This document shows positions 1 to 7,026 of a DNA stretch of 7,845 nt, piece after piece. The notes beneath the pieces are model-generated. The model was not told the origin of the DNA and ran no database searches. It was given only the letters and a program-made list of their open reading frames with translations. Source of the DNA: JBCBKZ01 sp039026975 (GTDB lineage Bacteria > Bacteroidota > Bacteroidia > J057); contig JBCCLI010000318.1 of assembly GCA_039026975.1 (NCBI GenBank), positions 1-7,845 on the forward strand. The letters run 5' to 3'. How positions within the stretch are numbered: the stretch's first letter is position 1; each line of letters begins with the position of its first letter. Position numbers and translations under genes: made by a program.

Positions 1-3000
1 GAAAAAGACATCACGCTCACCGCTATCATCCGGCTCAGAGGTATACATATACCTGATCAGCAGGTTTTTCCCTTCTTCAATCTTGACTATGATTTCTTCA
101 TTGGTCTTTAAGGGGTAGAAAAAGGCTGAGGTAGGAATCTTAGAAACTTCTCCATACTTTTCTACATGCTCATGATAGTCCTCCCATACCTTGGGATAGA
201 GTTTGTAAGCCAAAAAGTCCAACAGATTCCAGTCCAGACCAAATTTAGTCTGAAATTCTTCTAATTCTCTCTCAAAGTCTATTGGAATCAAGTGCGCATT
301 AGGCCTATCCGTATAAGGCCTCTCCCCCTTCAGCACTATCTTCTGAAGTTCTTTCGGAAATCCTCCATGCGGCTGGCCTAAATCTCCTCTAAAGAAATTC
401 TTCACTGATTCAGGAAAGGCTATGGTTTCTCCCCTTTCCATGACATCTGTTTCTGTATAGTCATTGGCCGTCATGAACATGGCCATATCCCCTACCACTT
501 TAGAAGAAGGGGTCACCTTTACTATATCCCCAAACATCTTATTCACAATGGCATAGTTTTCCTTAATCCTGTCAAACTTATGCTCCAGCCCTAATGACCT
601 TGCCTGGGGCAGTAGGTTGGAGTATTGTCCACCGGGAATTTCATGCTTATAAACTTCTGCCGTTCCCGCCCTCAATTCTGACTCAAAGGGATAGTAATAT
701 TCTCTGACTATCTCCCAATAGTTGGAAAACTCATTAAGCTTATCCAGGTCTATTTCGCACTCCCTATCATGCCCCTCTAACATGGCAATGACAGAGTTCA
801 TATTTGGCTGAGAGGTAAGGCCTGACATAGAACTCATAGCCACATCCACTATATCTACCCCGGCCTCTATGGCTTGCATGTATGAGGATGACTGGATGGA
901 AGCCGTATCATGTGTGTGGAGATGGATAGGGAGATCCACCGCCTCCTTCAACTCTTTGACCAGTTTGTAAGCAGCATAAGGCTTCAGCAGACCTGCCATG
1001 TCTTTAATAGCTAGTATATGGGCCCCTTCATCTTCCAGAGACCTGGCTAAATCCAGATAATACTGGAGGTTATATTTAGTCCTATCGGGGTCAAGGATAT
1101 CTCCTGTGTAACAAATACAGGCCTCCGCCAGAGAAGGAGTCCTATCCCTGACAGCTCTAATGCTCACTTTCATGGCATCTACCCAGTTCAGAGAGTCAAA
1201 TATCCTGAATATGTCTATGCCCGTCTCGGCTGCTTTTTCTATAAACTTTTCTATGAGGTTATCAGGATATGCCTTATATCCCACGGCATTAGAGCCACGG
1301 AGCAGCATCTGGAACAGAATATTAGGGATAGCTTCCCTGAAGTCCCTTAGCCTGGTCCAGGGACACTCATGAAGAAAGCGCAGACATACGTCAAAGGTAG
1401 CTCCCCCCCATACTTCCATAGAGAAAAACTCAGGGTGATTTTTTGCAAAACTCTCTGCTACTGCCACCATGTCCCGGGTGCGCATGCGGGTAGCTAACAG
1501 AGACTGATGTGCATCCCTAAAAGTAGTATCTGTTAATAGAATTTTCTTTTCATCCTTTATGTGCTGAATGAAGCCTTCCCTACCTAGTTCCTTGAGCTTA
1601 TCACGCGAGCCTTTTGGGTACTCCTTACTCTTATCAAAGGCGGGAACTACGGGGGCACGGAACTGCTTTTTGGGATCTATAAACTTGACATTTGGATTAC
1701 CGTTCACTTGTACATTAGCCAAGTACCTAATGGTTCTTGTTCCCCTATCAAGCCGCGGCTGGAAATGAAGAAGCTCTGGATTATCCTGGATGAACCTCAC
1801 GGTGGCATCCCCGTTAAAAAAGGTAGGATCAACCATAACATTTAGAAGGAAAGGGATATTACTTTTTACCCCTCTGATCCTAAACTCACGCAGAGCCCTA
1901 TGAATCCGCTGGGAAGCTCCTTTTAAGGTTCTCCCTTTACCGGAAACTTTTACCAGTAAAGAGTCAAAGAATGGAGAAATCTCTGCTCCCGCATACGCAC
2001 TTCCAGCGTCTAACCTTATCCCAAAACCACTAGCAGAGCGGTAGGCGATGAGCCTTCCATAATCTGGCTTAAATCCGTTCTGAGGGTCCTCTGTAGTGAT
2101 TCTGCACTGTACCGCAAAGCCATTATAGGTAACCTCATCCTGAGAACCTAAATGTATCTGAGGGTCTGTCAATTTATAGCCAGCTGCTATCAGTATTTGG
2201 GTTCTTACTATATCTATCCCAGTGATCTCTTCTGTAATGGTATGCTCTACTTGAATCCTTGGGTTTACTTCTATAAAATATACCTCATTATTTTCCACTA
2301 AGAATTCAACTGTCCCCGCATTACTGTAATTTACCGCTCTCGCTATTTTCAAGGCGTATTCATACAGTTTATCTTTTGTCTCTTGGGGTAAGGTGGAAGG
2401 GGCTACCTCTACTACCTTTTGAAACCGTCTTTGTACGGAACAGTCTCTTTCAAACAGGTGAATGATATTTCCAGCTTCATCTCCTAAGATCTGTACCTCT
2501 ACGTGCTTAGGATTAGTAATAAACTTCTCCAGAAAAATGGTATCATCTCCGAAGGCCGTCTTAGCTTCATTCCTGGCTTCATAAAAGGAAGTAGATAATT
2601 CTTCCTCTGATTTAACTACTCTCATTCCTCTTCCTCCTCCTCCGGCAGCAGCTTTTATAATAACGGGGTACCCTATATTATCAGCTTCTCTGGTAGCATC
2701 TACTAGTTTCAAGAGTGGGTCTTGACTATCAGGAATGAGGGGTACATCTACCTCTCTGGCAAGCACCTTGGCTTTTACCTTATCTCCCAGCCTTTCCATC
2801 ACCTCAGGCTTAGGCCCGATGAATACTATCCCAGCTTCCTCACATTTTCTGACAAAGTGGACATTCTCAGATAAAAATCCGTATCCGGGATGGATAGCAT
2901 CTACCCCTTTTTGTAGGGCTAGACTTATTAATTCTTCTATGTTTAAATATGGCTTCAAGGGATCCCCCTGTTCCCCTATCTGGTAAGACTCATCTGCCTT

Positions 3001-3144
3001 ATATCTGTGTAGAGAGTACCTATCTTCATAGGTATAAATAGCTAATGTAGGTATGTGCAGTTCTGATGCCGCTCGTAAAATTCTGATCGCAATCTCACCC
3101 CTATTCGCGACCATAATCTTTTTAAATCTTCTAATTTTTCCCAT
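1..3144 (-). CDS. pyc: Pyruvate carboxylase, 3' end cut by window edge
   Basis: Biotin-dependent cytoplasmic enzyme that makes oxaloacetate from pyruvate, bicarbonate and ATP (EC 6.4.1.1), refilling the TCA cycle and feeding gluconeogenesis. I translated it across the window: 1048 codons without a stop or frameshift. The biotin carboxylase domain (about 1-450) begins with VANRGEIAIRI, has the ATP-grasp glycine loop AAGGGGRGMRVV (166-177), HLFERDCSVQRR (229-240) and EVNPRIQVEHT (292-302). The carboxyltransferase domain (from about 535) shows RDAHQSL with metal ligand D544, the carbamylation lysine K714 in IKDMAGLLKP, metal ligands H743 and H745 in LHTHDT, and GLTSQPN near 775-781. EIPGGQYSNL (about 835-844) leads into the tetramerisation/allosteric domain, still open at the edge. 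Families of about 1150 residues end with a biotin carrier domain (MKM lysine), which must lie outside the window. An in-frame TAA two codons upstream (3148-3150) makes the ATG at 3144 the earliest possible start; no clear Shine-Dalgarno site precedes it. The QRRH motif reads QRRF here, a position that varies in the family. Confidence 0.97.
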   Translation of the reverse strand, partial: MGKIRRFKKIMVANRGEIAIRILRAASELHIPTLAIYTYEDRYSLHRYKADESYQIGEQGDPLKPYLNIEELISLALQKGVDAIHPGYGFLSENVHFVRKCEEAGIVFIGPKPEVMERLGDKVKAKVLAREVDVPLIPDSQDPLLKLVDATREADNIGYPVIIKAAAGGGGRGMRVVKSEEELSTSFYEARNEAKTAFGDDTIFLEKFITNPKHVEVQILGDEAGNIIHLFERDCSVQRRFQKVVEVAPSTLPQETKDKLYEYALKIARAVNYSNAGTVEFLVENNEVYFIEVNPRIQVEHTITEEITGIDIVRTQILIAAGYKLTDPQIHLGSQDEVTYNGFAVQCRITTEDPQNGFKPDYGRLIAYRSASGFGIRLDAGSAYAGAEISPFFDSLLVKVSGKGRTLKGASQRIHRALREFRIRGVKSNIPFLLNVMVDPTFFNGDATVRFIQDNPELLHFQPRLDRGTRTIRYLANVQVNGNPNVKFIDPKKQFRAPVVPAFDKSKEYPKGSRDKLKELGREGFIQHIKDEKKILLTDTTFRDAHQSLLATRMRTRDMVAVAESFAKNHPEFFSMEVWGGATFDVCLRFLHECPWTRLRDFREAIPNILFQMLLRGSNAVGYKAYPDNLIEKFIEKAAETGIDIFRIFDSLNWVDAMKVSIRAVRDRTPSLAEACICYTGDILDPDRTKYNLQYYLDLARSLEDEGAHILAIKDMAGLLKPYAAYKLVKELKEAVDLPIHLHTHDTASIQSSSYMQAIEAGVDIVDVAMSSMSGLTSQPNMNSVIAMLEGHDRECEIDLDKLNEFSNYWEIVREYYYPFESELRAGTAEVYKHEIPGGQYSNLLPQARSLGLEHKFDRIKENYAIVNKMFGDIVKVTPSSKVVGDMAMFMTANDYTETDVMERGETIAFPESVKNFFRGDLGQPHGGFPKELQKIVLKGERPYTDRPNAHLIPIDFERELEEFQTKFGLDWNLLDFLAYKLYPKVWEDYHEHVEKYGEVSKIPTSAFFYPLKTNEEIIVKIEEGKNLLIRYMYTSEPDDSGERDVFF

Positions 3145-3182
3145 TAATTATTCCAGTATCGTCAAGAAATCGTCCAATTATG

Positions 3183-3213
3183 CAAATTATTAAGAAATTT
3201 CACATTCCTGCAA
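3183..3213 (-). promoter_or_regulatory. Weak candidate promoter for pyc
   Basis: On the minus strand a TTG (3211-3213) is followed after 21 bases by TAATTTG (3183-3189), which resembles the Bacteroidota pattern TTG / TAnnTTTG with one base missing in the -7 box. It would leave a leader of roughly 30-35 bases before the ATG at 3144. The match is imperfect and the region is AT-rich, so chance is a real alternative. Confidence 0.25.
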
Positions 3214-3311
3214 TAGCTCGAAATAATTAACCTATAACAGGTAGAAAGAAAGCTGTGTTAGCTAACTTTATGGCCCTTCTATCTATTTATATAGGGTATG
3301 TCTTTTGAGAA

Positions 3312-3341
3312 TTGTACTGTTTGAGATTATGCATTAGTTTG
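3312..3341 (+). promoter_or_regulatory. Candidate promoter for the lipoprotein genes
   Basis: TTG (3312-3314), a 19-base spacer, then TTAGTTTG (3334-3341), which differs from the Bacteroidota -7 consensus TAnnTTTG at one position. Spacing is typical for the housekeeping sigma factor of this phylum. Transcription from here would give a leader of about 125 bases before the gene at 3475. No better match was seen closer to that gene. Confidence 0.3.
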
Positions 3342-3474
3342 AGAGAATAAAAGTCATCAGTAAGAATTCTTTCATATTCCCCCTAAAAAGTAAGCTGAAA
3401 GGATAGACAAGAATAGGGGAATTACGTACCTTAAAAGATAATATCACATACTGTTCACAGAAAATTCTGGACTT

Positions 3475-3972
3475 ATGATCTACAGAAAATACATAGTGGG
3501 TGTTTTTGTTGCTTTGGTGGGGTTGACCGCACTCGTACTCACTTCATGTAACAATGATCCAGGTTTTCCAGATGAGCCCAGTCTTGAATTTGTAAGTCTT
3601 ACTCCTGATACCGTACAGGATCAAAGGGACTCTATGGTATTGCGACTTAGGTTTACAGATGGAGACGGGAATCTTGGAAGTGATCAAAACGGCATATTCA
3701 ATTTAGTAGTGGTAGATAGAAGGCTGTATGCAGATGAGTTCCCGCTTACGGAGGAGCAAGCTACGCTTAACTATACCCTTCCTGATCTTACACCTGATAC
3801 TAAAAATCCTGCTATACAGGGTATCATAAATGTTGAAATAGCTCCTACCGCCATAAGACTGGCGCTATTGAATGAACCCCAAGATGTTACCACCTTTGAT
3901 GTGTTTATAACAGACAGGGATGATAACGTTAGTAATACAGTTACCACCACCCCAGTGATTATTGTGAGGTAA
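3475..3972 (+). CDS. Putative lipoprotein, function unknown (165 aa)
   Basis: Exported, lipid-anchored protein of unknown function. Residues 1-24 form a signal peptide with basic residues R4 and K5, a hydrophobic core (about 7-22) and the lipobox LTSC, so C25 should be lipidated. The mature start CNNDPG has Asp at +4 and no obvious positive charge. At 60-68 the segment FTDGDGNLG is an Asp/Gly-rich turn of a kind I recall in many small Bacteroidota lipoproteins; it could bind calcium, which is inference. The remainder is Thr/Val/Ile-rich with few predicted helices and ends in FDVFITDRDDNVSNT (141-155) and a final beta strand, suggesting a compact beta-sandwich (Ig- or cadherin-like) domain. 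It is the first of four plus-strand envelope genes, 114 bp ahead of the next. There is no clear Shine-Dalgarno site. Export and lipidation are well supported; the role is not. Confidence 0.8.
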   Translation: MIYRKYIVGVFVALVGLTALVLTSCNNDPGFPDEPSLEFVSLTPDTVQDQRDSMVLRLRFTDGDGNLGSDQNGIFNLVVVDRRLYADEFPLTEEQATLNYTLPDLTPDTKNPAIQGIINVEIAPTAIRLALLNEPQDVTTFDVFITDRDDNVSNTVTTTPVIIVR

Positions 3973-4072
3973 TGTACGCTAAGCTTACCCTTTCCCAGCT
4001 CTTCTCTGCGTAATATTGGCTGTTCTTTGGGCTTGTCAATAGAGTAGTTTTTCTCCATACTAGCGCACAAGT

Positions 4073-4077
4073 AGGAG
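4073..4077 (+). promoter_or_regulatory. Ribosome binding site AGGAG
   Basis: AGGAG lies 9 bases before the ATG at 4087 and 15 before the in-frame ATG at 4093, so it favours 4087. Two further ATGs at 4080 and 4083 are closer to it but lie in other frames. This is a clearer Shine-Dalgarno site than the other genes here possess. Confidence 0.5.
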
Positions 4078-4086
4078 AAATGATGT

Positions 4087-4797
4087 ATGTATATGAGAAA
4101 TAGTGTAATAGTCTCTCTTATCCTTTGTGGGTTAAGTGTCTTTTTCTCTTGTGAAAGAGACAAAGAGATCATTCCTGATGCAGGGGAGAATATTTTTCCT
4201 ACTGGCAAAGGAAGATATGTGATTTCAGAGGTATATGATACCACCTTTAATACTGCTGGAATAGTAGTGGACAAGTATATTAAAAAGGAGGAATTAGGGG
4301 ATACCTTCACTGACCTGGATAATAGAAACGTCCAACGCGTAAACGTATTCAGGTCAGCTTATGAGCTAGGTGAGAATTTCCAATTTGAACCCTTTAGGGT
4401 GTGGGGGCAGCTGCTAGCATCTGATTCTACTGCTGGAGAATATTATGCAGAAAGAATAGAGGAAAATAACAGGTTTCTGGTTTTAAGGTTTCCCATATTC
4501 TCCCAAGCTAAGTGGAATGGGAATCTCTTTAATACTCTGGGTAACCAAATATATGAGTATCATAGCACTGATACGACCGTATTCATACGTAACCAGCAGT
4601 ATGATGACTGTGTCATGGTGGTACAACGAGCGGATACCAACAGCTTTATTACCTACAGTTTCATTTATGAGATTTATGCCCCTAACATAGGCAAAATCAA
4701 GAGGTTCGAAAAGACGCTGGTAAATGATGGACCTAACGGAGAATTTAATTCCTCTGAAAGTAGAATCTATATAGAAGAGATCCTCTCTCACAACTAA
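4087..4797 (+). CDS. Putative lipoprotein, function unknown (236 aa)
   Basis: Probably an exported lipoprotein. R4 is followed by a hydrophobic stretch (about 6-20) and FFSC, giving C22 as the likely lipidated residue. The -3 Phe is off the classical lipobox but tolerated in Bacteroidota predictions. The mature protein begins CERDKE. The pattern FPTGKGRYVISEVYD (37-51), then a strand-rich middle with DTFTD (72-76), then YAPNIGKIKR (197-206), resembles from memory a recurring Bacteroidota lipoprotein type whose N-terminus reads roughly 'FP-x-x-x-G-x-Y-x-x-Y-x-V' and whose end has 'YA-x-x-I-G'. I know no assigned function for it. The fold is probably all-beta. There is one other cysteine in the mature protein (in YDDC). 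The start at 4087 fits the AGGAG at 4073; 4093 is a near alternative that would drop two residues. It sits 114 bp after the first lipoprotein gene and 75 bp before the next gene, so all three could share a transcript. Confidence 0.8.
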   Translation: MYMRNSVIVSLILCGLSVFFSCERDKEIIPDAGENIFPTGKGRYVISEVYDTTFNTAGIVVDKYIKKEELGDTFTDLDNRNVQRVNVFRSAYELGENFQFEPFRVWGQLLASDSTAGEYYAERIEENNRFLVLRFPIFSQAKWNGNLFNTLGNQIYEYHSTDTTVFIRNQQYDDCVMVVQRADTNSFITYSFIYEIYAPNIGKIKRFEKTLVNDGPNGEFNSSESRIYIEEILSHN

Positions 4798-4872
4798 AAA
4801 CAGCCAAATCCTAAAATTTTCCGTTTATTAGTGTATAAATACTTTTTTTCTGAAAAAGAGTAAGAGTTATAC

Positions 4873-5580
4873 ATGAAGAATGATTTAAACCGGGGGCCAC
4901 TACCTATTATATTCTCATTCCTACTTATTTGGATGGCCTATCCACTTAGCACTAGCGGACAAACTAACTTTCAGGGCAAAAAAATCTCTGTTTTCATCAG
5001 TAGTAAAACCTCAGCCTATACGGAGCCTTTTGTATTCCCTGTAACCCAATTCTTAAAAATAGAAGAGGATAGGTCCTGGACAGGAGATTTGAAGGCCGAG
5101 TTTCTCATCAGACTAGGAGAGTTATTTTGTGCAGAACTTCAGGAAATAACTCAGGCGGATACAGTCATTTTTTTAAATGCAGATATCAACAGGGGCCAGC
5201 AGTTCTTGGCTAACTATGACCTGGAAAGAAGAAAACTTGTATCTGAGAAAGGAATGAGTGACAGTGATCATCTCCTTATCATCCAGGACTTTACCCTAAA
5301 AAACAGGCTGGAAAGGTCTGTATTTATCAGATCCAACAGGATGTATTCTGAAAAGGTCCCTGTAAAGCAGGCAGAGCTACGGATTCTAGCATTCTCACAA
5401 GGTAATACCCAACCTCTCAAAACTTTCTCTGTCTGTAGAGATGAGCGAAATTCTGGAAAAGTATCTTCCCACTTTGATTTTTATAATGCCCAATCCAAAC
5501 TTGGGGACTTTCTATCTCAGGTATTCTCTAACTGGTGGGAAATGGATAAACAAAACCTCTTATCTAACTGTAGTGGGTAA
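4873..5580 (+). CDS. Exported protein of unknown function (235 aa)
   Basis: I do not recognise this protein. Residues 1-29 look like a signal peptide: K2 and R7, a hydrophobic core (about 10-23), then TSG before Q30, a good signal peptidase I site with no lipobox, so the product should be soluble in the periplasm or secreted. The mature part alternates strands and helices: strand about 37-43 (KISVFIS), helix about 73-91, strand about 97-103 (TVIFLNA), a charged helix region, strand about 132-139, further strands to about 190, and a C-terminal helix with paired tryptophans (NWWEM). This order resembles the small alpha/beta domains of TolB-N, LpoB or CsgG-like envelope proteins; that is only a fold-level guess. 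Two cysteines, one in SVCRDE and one near the end (SNCSG), could pair if exported. Only a weak purine stretch precedes the ATG. It follows the 236-aa lipoprotein by 75 bp. Confidence 0.75.
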   Translation: MKNDLNRGPLPIIFSFLLIWMAYPLSTSGQTNFQGKKISVFISSKTSAYTEPFVFPVTQFLKIEEDRSWTGDLKAEFLIRLGELFCAELQEITQADTVIFLNADINRGQQFLANYDLERRKLVSEKGMSDSDHLLIIQDFTLKNRLERSVFIRSNRMYSEKVPVKQAELRILAFSQGNTQPLKTFSVCRDERNSGKVSSHFDFYNAQSKLGDFLSQVFSNWWEMDKQNLLSNCSG

Positions 5581-5725
5581 TCCCGCCATCCCTCAACTCA
5601 GTTTTATTCTCCCAGAATGAAAGTACGAAAATGGAAACAGATAGCTATTTCAGTTCTTTTTGAATGTGTGGATAAACAGCTTTTCTATACATAGTATACC
5701 GGACTAACTATTTCATCACAAAATA

Positions 5726-5757
5726 TTCTTTTCTTTTGAAGGAAAATTGTACATTTG
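5726..5757 (+). promoter_or_regulatory. Candidate promoter for the CapA-like gene
   Basis: TACATTTG at 5750-5757 is an exact match to the Bacteroidota -7 consensus TAnnTTTG. The -33 element is weaker: TTC at 5726-5728 with a 21-base spacer; a TTTG at 5735-5738 is too close. Transcription would start near 5762-5765, leaving a leader of about 20 bases before the ATG at 5782. Together with the 201-bp gap after the preceding gene, this suggests separate transcription. Confidence 0.5.
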
Positions 5758-5762
5758 TACAA
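5747..5762. promoter_or_regulatory. 16-bp inverted repeat over the -7 box, possible operator
   Basis: TTGTACATTTGTACAA is a perfect inverted repeat with 7-bp arms around a 2-base centre. It also reads as two direct copies of TTGTACA eight bases apart. It fully covers the TAnnTTTG box at 5750-5757, so a dimeric regulator bound here would block RNA polymerase. It is too tightly closed (2-base loop) and lacks a T-run, so it is not a terminator. The regulator is not encoded in the window and I cannot name its family. Confidence 0.45.
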
Positions 5763-5770
5763 AATAAGAT

Positions 5771-5774
5771 AAGG
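5771..5774 (+). promoter_or_regulatory. Ribosome binding site-like AAGG
   Basis: AAGG, followed by a G-rich stretch, lies 7 bases before the ATG at 5782 and supports that start over the internal Met codons at residues 15 and 22, both inside the membrane segment. Confidence 0.35.
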
Positions 5775-5781
5775 CGGGCTG

Positions 5782-7011
5782 ATGTTTGTTAAATTACTCA
5801 ACTCAAAATCCTTTATCAGATCTATGATTGTGGCCAATATCCTCATGTTGGCTTTCCTGATATTCTTAAGGATTATGAAAGAGTATGAAAAGAATACCTA
5901 TTCTTTTAAAGTACCTTCCACAAGCCAAGCTTACAGTCTCCCTTCTGAACAGACCCTCAACCTTTCTTTCACCGGTAGTATACACTCTGATCCCTACATA
6001 TTAGAGAAGGCACAGACCTCTCCCGGGATTTATGATTTTTCCCCATTTTTAAATGCCATCAGACCTGTATTAGCTAATGCAGACTGGGCAGTAGGAAACC
6101 TGGAAACTGTCTTTGCAGGAATGGACGGAGGGCTTTCTTACTCGGGAGTCAGTCCTGTAAATGCACCTGATAACTTAGCCATCAGCCTAAAAGATGCAGG
6201 ATTTGATTTTCTGACTACCGCTAATACCTATGCCTGTGATCACGATGTGAATGGCATTATGAGAACCTTATCTATTCTGGATAAGTATGAACTCAAGCAT
6301 ACAGGGACATTTACAGAATGGAGTGAGGCCAGAAATATTCCGGTATATACCGTTAATGAAATCCGTTTTTCCATCCTTTCTTATACGGAAGCCTCTGCTA
6401 AGGAGTCTCCTGTAGCTAGTACCTTCCGTTTAAACAGAATCAAAAAACTCGCCATTAAAAGAGACATCCAACAAGCCAAGAAAGAAGGAGCAGAAGTAAT
6501 TATTATCTATTTTGATTTTGCCCCTTCAGAAGGTGACTCTCCCACCTACTACCAAAAAGATATAGCTAATTACGCCATAGAAAATGGTGCTGATATCATC
6601 GTAGGAACAGTGCCAGGTAAAATTTTCGAGATAGAATGTGTAGAAACCACTAATCCTTATACTGAGCAAGGGCTGATTGCTTATTCGCTAGGGAATTTTT
6701 TGGCTACCAATGAAAATCCTTATTCCAACCAAGGCGTAGTGCTACAGGTAAATTTGCAAAAGGATCCTAAAAGCCAGACCATCCAGATAGGAGATGTATC
6801 TGTGGTACCAGTGAGTATTCCGCTTGTCAGCCTAGCCAGCACCTCTGCGCCTGCTATAGTACCTGTCACTTCCAGGTCTTTATATAATGGAAAATTGGAT
6901 TCCCTATACACCCAGACTCAAATACTGAGTATGCAGTCCTTCTATGAGAGAATGAAGAAATTAAGTGAGGAAGGTGAAAATAGCTGCCTGAAAGTTTCTA
7001 CAGGTATATAG
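5782..7011 (+). CDS. CapA-family (PGA_cap) membrane-anchored protein with degenerate metal site
   Basis: Member of the CapA / poly-gamma-glutamate capsule protein family, whose fold belongs to the calcineurin-like metallophosphatases. Residues about 14-31 form one hydrophobic segment after K4, K9 and R13: an uncleaved anchor that would place the domain in the periplasm. The CapA-like domain spans about 58-310: LSFTGS (61-66), GNLET (105-109), GFDFLTTANTYACD (140-153), KHTGTF (172-177), a region matching the family's HWG motif at 245-247, GADIIVG (269-275) and YSLGNF (301-306). About 100 residues follow. The oddity is that expected metal ligands are missing: GD reads GS (S66), NNH reads NTY (148-150), HWG reads DFA (245-247), and GHHPH reads GTVPG (275-279). 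E108, N148, D153 and YSLGNF are kept. No frameshift or stop is seen, so this looks like a maintained pseudoenzyme, not a decaying gene. No capsule-synthesis genes (capB, capC) are nearby, so a capsule role is not supported. Family membership is fairly sure; loss of catalysis is inference from motifs. Confidence 0.85.
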   Translation: MFVKLLNSKSFIRSMIVANILMLAFLIFLRIMKEYEKNTYSFKVPSTSQAYSLPSEQTLNLSFTGSIHSDPYILEKAQTSPGIYDFSPFLNAIRPVLANADWAVGNLETVFAGMDGGLSYSGVSPVNAPDNLAISLKDAGFDFLTTANTYACDHDVNGIMRTLSILDKYELKHTGTFTEWSEARNIPVYTVNEIRFSILSYTEASAKESPVASTFRLNRIKKLAIKRDIQQAKKEGAEVIIIYFDFAPSEGDSPTYYQKDIANYAIENGADIIVGTVPGKIFEIECVETTNPYTEQGLIAYSLGNFLATNENPYSNQGVVLQVNLQKDPKSQTIQIGDVSVVPVSIPLVSLASTSAPAIVPVTSRSLYNGKLDSLYTQTQILSMQSFYERMKKLSEEGENSCLKVSTGI

Positions 7012-7026
7012 CCGTTTACCTTTTTT
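7002..7026 (+). terminator. Weak rho-independent terminator candidate
   Basis: AGGTA (7002-7006) can pair with TACCT (7017-7021) across a 10-base loop, followed directly by five more T (7022-7026). The stem overlaps the end of the CapA-like gene, whose TAG is at 7009-7011. Five base pairs is short for a terminator, but the T-run and the place at the end of a gene facing a convergent neighbour fit. Confidence 0.35.

Larger units (their letters stand above)
3145..3474. other. Divergent intergenic region between pyc and lipoprotein gene
   Basis: This AT-rich 330-bp stretch carries no convincing open reading frame. It must hold the start signals for pyc (leftward) and probably for the envelope genes (rightward); weak promoter candidates on both strands are listed separately. 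A perfect 10-bp palindrome, GTTAGCTAAC, lies at 3257-3266 between the two candidates and could be a protein-binding site, though a palindrome that short can occur by chance. I saw no riboswitch-like or tRNA-like fold and no strong terminator. Confidence 0.6.

Noticed and set aside
2401..2460. QRRF in place of QRRH in the biotin carboxylase domain of pyc
   Set aside because: This position varies among pyruvate carboxylases and all other catalytic motifs are intact, so it does not suggest an inactive enzyme.
1160..2986. Short plus-strand open frames inside the pyc region (1160-1372, 1568-1768, 2735-2986)
   Set aside because: They are antisense to a continuous, motif-rich pyruvate carboxylase frame and show no family features of their own.
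3771..4310. Minus-strand 179-codon open frame spanning the end of the first lipoprotein gene, the 114-bp gap and the start of the second
   Set aside because: It overlaps two plus-strand genes that each have a signal peptide and lipobox. Its hydrophobic stretches are antisense to those genes. The 30-codon part inside the gap (from an ATG at 4058) reads plausibly but matches no family I know and has no Shine-Dalgarno site.
4483..4791. Minus-strand 102-codon open frame
   Set aside because: It lies wholly antisense within the second lipoprotein gene, with no independent support.
4842..4858. T-run followed by A-run (CTTTTTTTCTGAAAAAG) before the third exported gene
   Set aside because: It could form an A/T-only hairpin but has no G/C stem or trailing T-run, and lies just 14 bases before a start codon; not supported as a terminator.
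5617..5646. ATG and short frame in the 201-bp gap before the CapA-like gene
   Set aside because: It stops after nine codons and has no ribosome binding site.
6720..6911. Minus-strand 63-codon open frame
   Set aside because: Antisense to the C-terminal part of the CapA-like gene; low complexity and no motif.
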